DNA of 64,000 nucleotides from Parabacteroides sp. Lineage in GTDB: Bacteria; Bacteroidota; Bacteroidia; Bacteroidales; Tannerellaceae. A model generated the notes under the pieces. It was given only the letters and a program-made list of their open reading frames with translations, was not told the origin of the DNA and did no database searches. Shown here one piece after another: positions 45,226 to 53,079 of the stretch; the first letter of the stretch is position 1; every line of letters begins with the position of its first letter. The translations under genes were made by a program, and so were the position numbers. The stretch covers positions 103,683 to 167,682 of the forward strand of contig JAGBDR010000083.1 in NCBI GenBank assembly GCA_017937385.1. The letters run 5' to 3'.

Positions 45226-46659
45226 TTATTCTTCTCGTTTCTGTTTGATCTGCGCGAGGTTGGCACGTGCTGCCTTCCCTGCCGACGGGCTCTCCTGCAA
45301 GGGCAGGAGAAGGGCTTCCGCGCCGTCTAGGTCGCCGCGCAGCATCCGGATGGCGGCGAGTGCCAACTGCTTCTCGTCGCCTTCCAAGGCTTTCCGGAGG
45401 TAGCTTTCCGCCTGCTCCAACTGTCCGTTCTGGATGGCGGTGTTGGCGGCGTTGAGGTTCGAGACGGGGTCGTCGGGGTACAGGCGGACGGCGATTTCGA
45501 ATACTTCGCTGAACGGGCGGCTGCCCGGCTCGCAGGTCTGCGCTACCTGGAACATTTCGTTCAGGCTCAGCTTCTTCGGGTCGGTGTAGAGCAACGTCTT
45601 GGCCTCTTCGACGGTGAAGTTGCGGATGGTGTAGCGCACGGCGTAGTCCGAATGGCGCAGGGCGGGATAGACGTCGCGCAACAGTATCTTATAGGAGGCG
45701 CCTCCGTTGAGGCTTTTGAGTTTCCCTTCCTTCTTGTCGAGGTCGGCGGGTTCCGGGGCGCGGACGATGGCGAGGAGTTCCGCCTTGTCGGCGAGGTCGC
45801 TCTCCGCGATCCGTTTCTCCAATCCCTGCCAGTCTTCCGGCTCGAAGTCGATGGTGAAGGCGGTGGCGGGGTCGAAGCGGTAAAGCCCCTTCACGTAGTC
45901 GCTGAGGGCCTTGGCGCGGTTTTCCGCCAAGTAGGCGTTGGCCGTGTAGCGTCCTTCGGGTGAGGCGAAACCTTTGATCCAGACTTCGGTGATGGTGGCG
46001 TAGGGGTCGTCCTTGACCGAGGCGATGGTGGCGCGGATGGCGGCCAGCTCGCGCGGGTTGTTGCGGTAGTCGGGGTGGATCTCCGTACGGTTGACCGGGA
46101 AGTCGAGGAACGCCTTGCCTTCGACGGCGCGTGCCTTGACGGCTTCGGCCGCCGGGGTGCGGTAGGCGAGCTGCGGTTTCAACACGACCGGCTCGGTGAA
46201 GTTGATCGGGAAGAGCGTCGAACGTTCGTTCAGCAGCGTTTCCCAGCCGCATCCGCATAGGTCGGTGACGAGGGCGATTTCGGCGCGTTTCATCCAGGGG
46301 GCCATCGGGGTGCGGGCGGTGTAGCCGAAGGTCTGCTCGTGGCCGTTCGTGCGGCGCAGGGCGTATTCGCCGTGGGTGGCGTAGGTGCGCCCCGTGCGTT
46401 CATACAGGATCTGGCGGTCGCGCCCGTTGAGGAGGACCGGGGGGAGCGGGCGGATGCTGTCGCCCGAGGCGACGACCGGGGTGCAGACGACGCTACGGTC
46501 CGCCGGCACCTCCACTTCGCTGAAGTCGAGCGTCATGCCGACGAGCAGCGTGCCCCCCGATTGCTCGACGTTCCGGTCCTTGACTTTGATTTCCTGTGCC
46601 TGCAGGGCGGTTGCCGCCAACAGGCTTGTTGCTATGAGTAAAGATTTGTTCATTTTCAT
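45226..46659 (-). CDS. DUF3868/OmpA-like protein with TPR tail of the fimbrial operon
   Basis: 477 residues with a cleavable signal peptide (LLAATALQAQ). The first ~150 residues match DUF3868. Residues ~205-290 carry an OmpA-like peptidoglycan-binding core (VWIKGFASPEGRYTANAYLA, ENRAKALSDYV). The last ~110 residues contain TPR-like helices (NLNAANTAIQNGQLEQAESY). This domain set accompanies DUF3575 barrels in Bacteroidales fimbrial operons. An anchor of the assembly apparatus to the cell wall is a reasonable guess. The gene starts 14 bp after the DUF3575 stop. Confidence 0.82.
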   Translation of the reverse strand: MKMNKSLLIATSLLAATALQAQEIKVKDRNVEQSGGTLLVGMTLDFSEVEVPADRSVVCTPVVASGDSIRPLPPVLLNGRDRQILYERTGRTYATHGEYALRRTNGHEQTFGYTARTPMAPWMKRAEIALVTDLCGCGWETLLNERSTLFPINFTEPVVLKPQLAYRTPAAEAVKARAVEGKAFLDFPVNRTEIHPDYRNNPRELAAIRATIASVKDDPYATITEVWIKGFASPEGRYTANAYLAENRAKALSDYVKGLYRFDPATAFTIDFEPEDWQGLEKRIAESDLADKAELLAIVRAPEPADLDKKEGKLKSLNGGASYKILLRDVYPALRHSDYAVRYTIRNFTVEEAKTLLYTDPKKLSLNEMFQVAQTCEPGSRPFSEVFEIAVRLYPDDPVSNLNAANTAIQNGQLEQAESYLRKALEGDEKQLALAAIRMLRGDLDGAEALLLPLQESPSAGKAARANLAQIKQKREE

Positions 46660-46672
46660 AAGGCGGCGACGA

Positions 46673-47287
46673 TTAGAATTGGTAAATCAGGTTGACGGCC
46701 GCCTGGGTGGGGCCGACGTAGTGCTTCTTTTCGTACCCTTGCCGGCGTCCGCAGTTGGCGCAGGGGTATTTCTCCGATTCGAGGTAGAGGTAACCCACGC
46801 CGACGGTCGCTTCCAAGTTCCAGTGTTTTGAGAGCAGGAACGAGTAGCCGTAGCTCAGCCCCACGCCCGCGCCCCAACCCTGGCGGCGTTTGCTTTCGAG
46901 GCCGAACATCCGGATGTCCGATACATTATATAATAGGTAGGGGACGTGCAGCCCGATGAAATGTTTATAGCCCGTTTCGCAGAACCAGTAGCGCAGTTCG
47001 GGATGCAGGCGCAGGTGTTTGAGCGATTTGCCGTAGCTGCCGTCGCCGTTCTTCCCGTCGAACGGGTTGAGGCCCGCTTCGAGGTCGAGGCTCCAGCGGC
47101 GTGCCAAGCGGAACTCCGCGCCGGCATTGAATGTTCCCATCGCTCCCCAGTAAGGGAGGTTGGTCTTGATTCCGACGGCGGAGCCTTTTTGTCCGGCCAG
47201 CCTGTTTTCCTGGGCGTGGAACAGCAGGGGGAACGTCGACAGCCATACTATCATGATGATCAGTTTTCGTGTCATGCCTTCTATCAT
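46673..47287 (-). CDS. DUF3575 outer-membrane beta-barrel of the fimbrial operon
   Basis: 204 residues from 47287; the ATG at 47273-47275 (MTRKLIIMIVWLS) gives a neater signal peptide. The mature part has the DUF3575 start GIKTNLPYWGAMGTFNAGAE followed by alternating strands and a terminal aromatic residue (AAVNLIYQF), typical of an 8-strand barrel. A CANCGRR stretch near residue 170 could be a loop disulfide. It is always found with DUF3868 proteins in Mfa-type operons in my recollection. The function is not established; it may help assembly or anchoring. Confidence 0.82.
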   Translation of the reverse strand: MIEGMTRKLIIMIVWLSTFPLLFHAQENRLAGQKGSAVGIKTNLPYWGAMGTFNAGAEFRLARRWSLDLEAGLNPFDGKNGDGSYGKSLKHLRLHPELRYWFCETGYKHFIGLHVPYLLYNVSDIRMFGLESKRRQGWGAGVGLSYGYSFLLSKHWNLEATVGVGYLYLESEKYPCANCGRRQGYEKKHYVGPTQAAVNLIYQF

Positions 47288-47294
47288 TTGGTTG

Positions 47295-48392
47295 TTATTG
47301 GATTTTCTTTCTCTTGCCTAACCGCTCCGCCAGTTCCGGTTCGTGCATCCGCAGGTAACGGCGGAAGTTGTCGGGGTCCACGCCGAACTCGGCGGCGGCG
47401 TGGGCGACCGGGCGCGGATAGGCTTTGAGGCTTTTGATGGCGGGGGCGTATTTGGCGGCGGTCGCCTTGAAGTAGCGCTTGGTCTGGCTCAGGTCGAGTT
47501 CGCACCGGTTGCATCCGGCTTCGGGCGTGCCGCCCCGCCGTTCGAGCATCAGGTCGCGATGCCATTTGCGCAGGTGGTTGTGGAAACCTTCGAGCGTGAC
47601 GCCGGTGCGGGCGACGACCTCTTTGGCGGTCAGGCTGGTCGTGCGGTACAGCCAGATCGACTCCCGGTATTTCTCATACGCGCCGAGGGTTGGTTCGGAG
47701 GCGCGTCCGTTGCCGGCCGGCTTGCCCGGCTGGCGGCTACCCGACGCTTGTCTGAGCTGGTCGCTTTTCTGTTTCACCAAGTCTTTGTGGTAGAAACGCA
47801 GGTACTGGCTGAGGCCGCCGAGCGAGACGTTGCAGGCTTCGGCGATGGCGGGCAGGTTGCGGTCGGTGGTACGGTAGAGTTCGACGGCAGCGGCATACGC
47901 TTTTACGCTTTCGGGCTTGACGCCCCGTGCGAAATTGTCGTTGATGCCAAGCCGTTTCCTTGCCTTTTCGCGCCGTTCGAGGATTTCCGGGTAGTGCAGC
48001 TTCAACTGGTTGCGCAGGGCGGTCCCGTCATGTCCGAACATGCGGGCGATCTGCGAGACGTTGTATTCGATGTAGTCGAAGTTGTCGCAGGCTTCGATGG
48101 CCTCTTTGTATTTTTGGTAGGCGGCGGGTGTCTGTCCCCGCTTGTCGCGCAGTTTGCCGTCCTTCGTGAAGCAGGTGCTTTCCTCCGGTCCGGCATTGTT
48201 CCGTTTAAGTACCAACTCGCGGTAGTGCCGCCTCAAATAGATCCTGAATCCGGACAGGCTGACGCTGCATTGCTCGGCAATCTGTTTGGCGGTCAGGTCG
48301 GTGGTGGCATACAACAGGACCGCTTGCGAATATTTTCCGTAAGAAATGTCAATGGAGACGTGCTGCTGTTCTATGTTTTTTTTCTCTTCCAT
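47295..48392 (-). CDS. Putative regulator with five tandem HTH-like repeats
   Basis: 365 residues with no signal peptide. Five related units of 50-70 residues are visible, each with Y-x-x-A/S-x-x-L/W-Y followed by a helix-turn-helix-like pattern: LTAKQIAEQCSVSLSGF, VSQIARMFGHDGTALRN, LPAIAEACNVSLGGLSQ, LTAKEVVARTGVTLEGF and VAHAAAEFGVDPDNFRR. Each unit ends in a basic helix (YLRRHYREL-like). It is the first gene of the fimbrial operon, and its start codon lies 19 bp from the inversion site. It may autoregulate the operon or bind the many short repeats in the invertible segment; neither is shown. I know no gene symbol for it. Confidence 0.75.
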   Translation of the reverse strand: MEEKKNIEQQHVSIDISYGKYSQAVLLYATTDLTAKQIAEQCSVSLSGFRIYLRRHYRELVLKRNNAGPEESTCFTKDGKLRDKRGQTPAAYQKYKEAIEACDNFDYIEYNVSQIARMFGHDGTALRNQLKLHYPEILERREKARKRLGINDNFARGVKPESVKAYAAAVELYRTTDRNLPAIAEACNVSLGGLSQYLRFYHKDLVKQKSDQLRQASGSRQPGKPAGNGRASEPTLGAYEKYRESIWLYRTTSLTAKEVVARTGVTLEGFHNHLRKWHRDLMLERRGGTPEAGCNRCELDLSQTKRYFKATAAKYAPAIKSLKAYPRPVAHAAAEFGVDPDNFRRYLRMHEPELAERLGKRKKIQ

Positions 48393-48410
48393 CCGATACT
48401 TTGGGTAGTA

Positions 48411-48429
48411 ACTTATTTATGAAATAAGG
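48411..48429 (+). repeat. Fimbrial inversion site, outer left copy
   Basis: ACTTATTTATGAAATAAGG, one base different from the inner left copy at 48445. It is 19 bp upstream of the operon's first start codon. Confidence 0.75.
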
Positions 48430-48444
48430 CTGGGTTACGATAAT

Positions 48445-48463
48445 CCTTATTTATGAAATAAGG
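48445..48463 (+). repeat. Fimbrial inversion site, inner left copy
   Basis: CCTTATTTATGAAATAAGG is the exact reverse complement of the right-hand copy at 48852-48870. It is itself almost palindromic, as recombinase half-sites usually are. Confidence 0.85.
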
Positions 48464-48475
48464 TGTGACGGGGTT

Positions 48476-48503
48476 GTAGAGACGCATGGCCATGCGTCTC
48501 TAC
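48476..48503. repeat. 28-bp perfect palindrome, GTAGAGACGC family
   Basis: GTAGAGACGCATGG followed by its exact reverse complement. The same outer arms with another centre occur at 58543-58570. In transcripts it forms a 14-bp hairpin with no loop and could block read-through. Confidence 0.9.
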
Positions 48504-48573
48504 GTGGCACATAAATGTCGATAGGCATTAAAAAAAGGACGGACGATTGGAAAATAGGACGTCCTCAATACAG

Positions 48574-48601
48574 ATAGAGACGCAGCAGGTTGCGTCTCTA
48601 T
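48574..48601. repeat. Imperfect palindrome, GTAGAGACGC family
   Basis: ATAGAGACGCA and TGCGTCTCTAT separated by 6 bp (GCAGGT). It is a relative of the two perfect copies and lies within the fimbrial invertible segment. Confidence 0.85.
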
Positions 48602-48759
48602 AAAGGCGTGTTACCTTTTTGCAAAAGACGTATGGCCGGGTCCTATTCCTTGTTTCAGGAACAGCCCTGTTTTATATAAATAATGTAAGGCTTCTGGTAA
48701 TAAAGGGATGGAAAGGTCTTTTTTTCATTAAAAAAGTATCCATCCTTTTCTTTTTTTCC

Positions 48760-48767
48760 TATATTTG
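48760..48767 (+). promoter_or_regulatory. -7 box in the invertible segment, facing away from the fimbrial operon
   Basis: TATATTTG fits TAnnTTTG. The expected -33 TTG at 19-21 bp upstream is not recognisable in the A- and T-rich sequence, which lowers confidence. Confidence 0.5.
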
Positions 48768-48851
48768 CTTCCCGATATAAGGAAATATATCCATTATTTC
48801 AAATTTGAATCAATCTAATATGATGATAACAAGTTTGTTATAATCTATATA

Positions 48852-48870
48852 CCTTATTTCATAAATAAGG
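48852..48870 (-). repeat. Fimbrial inversion site, right copy
   Basis: CCTTATTTCATAAATAAGG, the exact inverse of the copy at 48445-48463. It ends 13 bp from the stop codon of the recombinase gene. Confidence 0.85.
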
Positions 48871-48883
48871 GACGAATCCCGTC

Positions 48884-49822
48884 CTATCCTCCTCCCAACA
48901 GGCAATTGATCGGGGCCGAAATGATCCGGTTCGCTTTCGTCAATTCCGAGACATCCAATTCGCTTAGATAATAACGGGTCGTCTTTTCCGAACTATGTCC
49001 CAATCCCTGGCTGATGATGGCGACGGATACGCCCGATTGCAGGGCGGCGGATGCCCAGCTGTGGCGCATCACGTAGGAGGTGAAGGGAACGGGAAGGTGC
49101 AGTTTGTCGCCGACCGCCTTCAGCTCCCGGTTGTGCATGGCCAAGCGGTGTTTGTATTGCGAGTGGGTGGGCGAACCGGACGGGAGGATGGGAAAAAGGA
49201 ACTCCCGTTCGCCATCCCGGGGCGTGTATTTGCGGATGATCTGCCACATGGCGGCGGTGATTTCCATGCGGATTTGGGCGCCCGTCTTCCGCCGGTTATA
49301 GACCAGTTCGCCGTTGCGGATGTTGCCTGCCGTCAGGTAGGCCATGTCGACAAACGGCATTCCGCAGGCCAAGAAGCTGAACAGGCACAGGTCGATTGCC
49401 AATTCCCGGCTTTGTGAACCGTCGGCCTTGAGGCTTGTCAGTTCGCGGATATGCGTGACGGATATGGCCCGTTTGACGGTCGGCTCGCGTTTGAGCTTCA
49501 GCCCCTGGAAAGGATGTTCGGCCGGTCGCAACAGCCCGTCATGGCAGGCGGCGTTGTAGATGGCGCGGAGGCTGCTCTGGTAGGAGTTGATTGTGTTTGT
49601 CGCCAATCCCTTGTATTGCAGATAGGCGGCAAAGTCAGAAATGAGGGTCCGGTTCAGGTTCTCCATGCGGAACGCTGTATTTCCCGTAAACCGCAGGAAA
49701 TGGTTGACGGCGACTAAGTAAAGTTCAGCGGTGCTTGCCTTGTTCAACTTTTTCTTCAGTCCGATACGCTCGCGGGCGTATTCGAGAAGCGATAGGGAGG
49801 GGGAAGTTTTCTTTCGTGCCAT
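48884..49822 (-). CDS. Tyrosine recombinase, fimbrial-switch type, with altered box I
   Basis: 312 residues. It has a SAM-like core-binding domain (about 10-110) and a catalytic domain. Visible catalytic residues are Lys179 (NRRKTG), Arg253 and His254 (SYVMRHSWA), His276 (GLGHSS) and Tyr284/285 (TTRYYLSE). Box I reads FLACGMPFVDMAYL (150-163); in relatives I recall Arg directly before Gly-Met, so Cys153 replaces it, and the next usual position holds Pro. The codon is TGC, one change from CGC. Relatives of this kind invert promoters of fimbrial and capsule operons in Bacteroidales. Its stop lies 13 bp from an inversion site and the operon it would control follows. Activity is uncertain because of Cys153. 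Confidence 0.85.
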   Translation of the reverse strand: MARKKTSPSLSLLEYARERIGLKKKLNKASTAELYLVAVNHFLRFTGNTAFRMENLNRTLISDFAAYLQYKGLATNTINSYQSSLRAIYNAACHDGLLRPAEHPFQGLKLKREPTVKRAISVTHIRELTSLKADGSQSRELAIDLCLFSFLACGMPFVDMAYLTAGNIRNGELVYNRRKTGAQIRMEITAAMWQIIRKYTPRDGEREFLFPILPSGSPTHSQYKHRLAMHNRELKAVGDKLHLPVPFTSYVMRHSWASAALQSGVSVAIISQGLGHSSEKTTRYYLSELDVSELTKANRIISAPINCLLGGG

Positions 49823-49977
49823 AGCTGTATCTTGTTAAAATGATTATCAAAGTAAGCAAAATACAGTTGTATCTCCGGTTGGTTACCTAAAACAAACCGG
49901 ACGCAGATGTCGCGGATTTCTGTGTATCTCTGCGACCTCTGCGTCCGGTGAATAGCTAAAAGGTGAATGATTCCGGA

Positions 49978-51018
49978 TTACATGATACCGCGTTCGCGCA
50001 GTCTTTCCTGCCATTTCCAGGCGGAAGCCAGCGTGTCGGCCAATGTTTCGATGGCTTTCCAGCCCAATACGTTGTTGGCACGTTCGGGGTTTGCCCAGAC
50101 CTTCTCGATGTCACCTTCGCGGCGGCCTACGATCTTGTGCGGCACTTTGACGCCCGTTGCCGCTTCGAACGTGTTGATCAGTTCCAGTACGGAAACACCG
50201 TTGCCGGTTCCGAGGTTGAAGATTTCGACATTGTCCAAAGACTTTCCGCCCAACATGCGGTCCATGGCGATTACGTGCGCCTTGGCCAAATCCACGACGT
50301 TGATGTAGTCGCGGATGCAAGAACCGTCAGGCGTATCATAATCATCGCCGAACACGCTCAACTCCTTGCGGATTCCCATCGCCGTCTGTGTCAGATACGG
50401 GATCAGGTTCTGGGGAACGCCGTTAGGCAACTCGCCGATCTCGGCTGTCGGATGTGCGCCGATCGGGTTGAAGTAACGCAAGATAATGCTCTTGAACGGA
50501 GCACCGGCGTGGATGGTATCGCGGATGATCTCTTCGTTGATCTGCTTGGTGTTGCCGTACGGAGAAGTTGCCGGTTTGATCGGTGCGTTCTCGGTGACAG
50601 GCAAGTTTTCGGGGTCAGGCTGCCCGTAGACGGTGCAGGAAGAGGAGAATACGATCCCTTCGATTCCGAATTCAGGCATCAGCTCCAACAGGTTCACCAG
50701 CGTCACCACATTGTTGCGGTAATATTTCAGCGGTTGTTGTACCGATTCGCCTACTGCTTTGCTGGCAGCGAACAGGATGATGCCCTTGATTCCCGGATGG
50801 GCTTTCAGGGCTTCGCGGGTTCCTTCCTTATCTTTCAAATCCAGCTTGATAAATTCAGGACGGATCCCTGTGATACGTTCGATACCGTCCAATACTTCGA
50901 TATTGGAGTTGGAGAGGTCGTCGATGATGACAACTTCATACCCTGCATTTTGCAGCTCTACCGTGGTGTGTGATCCGATATAACCGGTTCCACCTGCTAC
51001 TAAAATCTTTTGTTTCAT
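49978..51018 (-). CDS. galE: UDP-glucose 4-epimerase
   Basis: 346 residues. It interconverts UDP-glucose and UDP-galactose with tightly bound NAD. The Rossmann start is ILVAGGTGYIGSH (5-17). Catalytic residues Ser125-127 (FSSSCTVYG) and Tyr154-x3-Lys158 (SPYGNTK) are present, and HPTAEIGELPNGVPQNL matches the substrate-binding region. Length fits the family. It follows rnfA on the same strand after a 123-bp gap filled with a hairpin element, so co-transcription is possible but not obvious. Confidence 0.96.
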   Translation of the reverse strand: MKQKILVAGGTGYIGSHTTVELQNAGYEVVIIDDLSNSNIEVLDGIERITGIRPEFIKLDLKDKEGTREALKAHPGIKGIILFAASKAVGESVQQPLKYYRNNVVTLVNLLELMPEFGIEGIVFSSSCTVYGQPDPENLPVTENAPIKPATSPYGNTKQINEEIIRDTIHAGAPFKSIILRYFNPIGAHPTAEIGELPNGVPQNLIPYLTQTAMGIRKELSVFGDDYDTPDGSCIRDYINVVDLAKAHVIAMDRMLGGKSLDNVEIFNLGTGNGVSVLELINTFEAATGVKVPHKIVGRREGDIEKVWANPERANNVLGWKAIETLADTLASAWKWQERLRERGIM

Positions 51019-51021
51019 GAG

Positions 51022-51141
51022 GAGATTTATGGATTTATGATTTCAGATTTATGATTTATAATTTATGATTTAAGATTTATGATTTATGATTACGGGCAAT
51101 ACTGCTTGTCGCCATAAATCATAAATCTTAAATCATAAATC
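51022..51141. repeat. Heptamer hairpin element with a conserved loop core, between rnfA and galE
   Basis: ATTTATGATTTAAGATTTAT-type heptamers on the left pair with CATAAATCATAAATCTTAAA on the right. The loop holds GGGCAATACTGCTTGTCGC, whose reverse complement recurs at 51785 and 63978 in similar elements. Confidence 0.8.
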
Positions 51142-51714
51142 TTAAACGATCCCCGAGAATCCCATAAACGCCATCGCCAGCAAACCTGCCGTGATGAGGG
51201 CGATCGGGGTTCCTTTCATGCCATTGGGAACATTTGTCATGGCCAATTGTTCTCTGACACCTGCAAAGATAATCAAAGCCAATGCAAATCCGATCGCTGT
51301 CGAGATTGCATATACAACGGATTCCAATAAGTTATATTCTTTTTGGATCACGAGGATGGCTACACCCAAGATACAACAGTTTGTCGTGATCAAAGGCAGG
51401 AACACGCCCAACGCCTGATAAAGCGCGGGAGATACTTTCTTCAGGATGATTTCCACCATCTGTACCAGTGCGGCGATGATCAGGATGAAGCTGATGGTCT
51501 GCATAAAGCCCAGGCCAAAAGCATCCAGGACATATTTTTGCACAAGGAACGTTACGATGGTAGCGATCGTCAATACAAATGTCACGGCTGCACCCATACC
51601 GGCTGCCGTTTCCACTTTCTTGGATACGCCGAGGAACGGGCAGATGCCTAAGAACTGTGCCAGTACAACGTTGTTTACGAATACAGCGGCAATAAATATC
51701 AATATATATTCCAT
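51142..51714 (-). CDS. rnfA: Rnf complex subunit A (integral membrane)
   Basis: 190 residues, six predicted membrane segments, starting MEYILIFIAAVFVNNVVLAQ. The motif FLGICPFLGVSKKVETAAGM and the second-half ITTNCCILGVAI mark the RnfA/RsxA/NqrE family; the Cys residues in these motifs bind the membrane-embedded Fe-S cluster in related complexes. Rnf oxidises ferredoxin, reduces NAD and pumps Na+ or H+. It is the last subunit gene of the operon, separated from rnfE by 141 bp with a repeat element. Confidence 0.94.
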   Translation of the reverse strand: MEYILIFIAAVFVNNVVLAQFLGICPFLGVSKKVETAAGMGAAVTFVLTIATIVTFLVQKYVLDAFGLGFMQTISFILIIAALVQMVEIILKKVSPALYQALGVFLPLITTNCCILGVAILVIQKEYNLLESVVYAISTAIGFALALIIFAGVREQLAMTNVPNGMKGTPIALITAGLLAMAFMGFSGIV

Positions 51715-51721
51715 GTTCTTG

Positions 51722-51842
51722 ATTTATGATTTTTCAGATTTATGATTTCAGATTTATGATTTCAGATTTATGATTTATGGCTATAAGCGATATTGCTTGT
51801 GTTTTGTGTATATAAATTATAAATCATAAATCATAAATCTGA
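51722..51842. repeat. Heptamer hairpin element between rnfE and rnfA
   Basis: TTATGATTT-type heptamers on the left are inverted on the right (AAATCATAAATCATAAATCT). The centre reads GGCTATAAGCGATATTGCTT, similar to the loop core of the elements at 51022 and 63961. It sits inside the operon, so it is probably transcribed. Confidence 0.75.
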
Positions 51843-51855
51843 ATTTATCGCTTTT

Positions 51856-52440
51856 CTACGCTTTACGCAGTTTGTTTACAATAGCGACCAAATATCCCAG
51901 CACGATGAATGCACCCGGAGCCAATACGAAAATCAATGAACCGTATTGTTCGGGCATCAATGTCAGGTTGAACAGTTTGCCTGTGCCCAACAATTCGCGG
52001 ACGGCGCCCAGCAGTGTCAGTGCTAGTGTGAATCCCAATCCGATTCCGATTCCGTCGAACGCAGAAGGGATGATCCCGTTCTTGGCGGCGAATGCTTCGG
52101 CGCGTCCCAACACGATACAGTTTACAACGATCAGCGGGATGAACAGCCCCAAGCTGGCATACAACGCCGGCACGAAAGCCTCCATACACATCTGCACGAC
52201 CGTTACGAACGTAGCGATCACGACAATGTAGGCCGGGATACGCACCATGTCGGGAATCAGGTTCTTTAATGCGGAAATCACGATATTGGAACAAATCAAT
52301 ACAAACATGGTGGCAAGTCCCATACTCATACCGTTCAGGGCGGAAGAGGTCGTACCCAACGTCGGGCACATACCTAACAACAATACGAATGTCGGGTTCT
52401 CCTTTATGACACCATTTATCAATATTTTCAGATTACTCAT
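51856..52440 (-). CDS. rnfE: Rnf complex subunit E (integral membrane)
   Basis: 194 residues, six membrane segments. NPTFVLLLGMCPTLGTTSSA and VVNCIVLGRAEAFAAKN are typical of RnfE/NqrD, which is homologous to RnfA in inverted topology and shares the bound Fe-S centre. Its start overlaps the rnfG stop by 8 bp, so translation is probably coupled. Order in this operon (B-C-D-G-E-A) is the usual one for the family. Confidence 0.94.
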   Translation of the reverse strand: MSNLKILINGVIKENPTFVLLLGMCPTLGTTSSALNGMSMGLATMFVLICSNIVISALKNLIPDMVRIPAYIVVIATFVTVVQMCMEAFVPALYASLGLFIPLIVVNCIVLGRAEAFAAKNGIIPSAFDGIGIGLGFTLALTLLGAVRELLGTGKLFNLTLMPEQYGSLIFVLAPGAFIVLGYLVAIVNKLRKA

Positions 52441-53077
52441 TGTCGTTTCCTCCCTCTTTAGTTGTGTTATCGGATGATTGGGTTGCTCCGGTCAGTCCGT
52501 CGGCACCGGAGAATGCGCTGTAAGCACGGTTCACGGCGTTCAGGAATGCACGGCTGGAGATGGTGGCAGCCGTGATGGCGTCCACGTCGCCCCCGTCTTT
52601 GGATACTTTCAGTTCGCCGTCCGCCAGCTTGCGACCCAGTACGCTCTGTCTGTTTTTGTCCGTGCGGAACCATTCCTGCATCTTGGCACCCAAGCCCGGA
52701 GTCTCGGCATGTTGCAGCACGGAGTAATTCAAAAGTTTGCCTTCCGTGTCGAAACCGACAATCACCCGGATTTCGCCGCTGAAACCTTTTTTGGTGTTGC
52801 TTTCTACGGCAGCACCGACAATTGCGCCGTCTTTCTTCGCCGGGTAGATCTTCAGCGAGTCGCCGTCTGCTGTGGCAGCCATATAGGCTTCGTCGGTCGG
52901 CTTGTTGTCGAAATCCGGTGTGACCGCTTTGATGGCCGCTTCCAAGGCTGCGGCTTTGGTGGCGGCGATCGGGCCGGTCGTATACATATTCACGCCTGCT
53001 AATATGGCTCCTGCCACTACACAGATGATCGTGAGTGAAAGGAACATATTGGGTAATGTTGATTTTAGTTTTGCCAT
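52433..53077 (-). CDS. rnfG: Rnf complex subunit G (covalent FMN)
   Basis: 214 residues. One N-terminal membrane helix is followed by a periplasmic FMN-binding domain (GEIRVIVGFDTEGKLLNYSV, AETPGLGAKMQEW). The flavinylation site is probably Thr172 in AITAATISS, a variant of the usual S/TGAT. The tail from about 188 contains another SGADG/TGAT-like stretch (GLTGATQSS), which is hydrophilic and less likely to be used. It lies 2 bp from rnfD and overlaps rnfE. Confidence 0.93.
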   Translation of the reverse strand: MAKLKSTLPNMFLSLTIICVVAGAILAGVNMYTTGPIAATKAAALEAAIKAVTPDFDNKPTDEAYMAATADGDSLKIYPAKKDGAIVGAAVESNTKKGFSGEIRVIVGFDTEGKLLNYSVLQHAETPGLGAKMQEWFRTDKNRQSVLGRKLADGELKVSKDGGDVDAITAATISSRAFLNAVNRAYSAFSGADGLTGATQSSDNTTKEGGNDNE

Positions 53078-53079
53078 GT

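Larger units (their letters stand above)
48464..48851. other. Predicted invertible promoter segment of the fimbrial operon
   Basis: A 388-bp noncoding stretch between exact 19-bp inverted repeats. It contains two GTAGAGACGC-type palindromes near the operon side and one good -7 box, TATATTTG, pointing away from the operon. No minus-strand TAnnTTTG was found. An inversion would place the box about 155 bp upstream of the regulator's start codon, facing it, and would move the palindromes out of the leader. The present state therefore looks OFF. This is an interpretation of sequence only. Confidence 0.75.

Noticed and set aside
47343-48422. A 359-codon plus-strand gene opposite the five-HTH regulator
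   Set aside because: The regulator shows repeated HTH units and fits the operon; the opposite frame shows no domain and crosses an inversion site.
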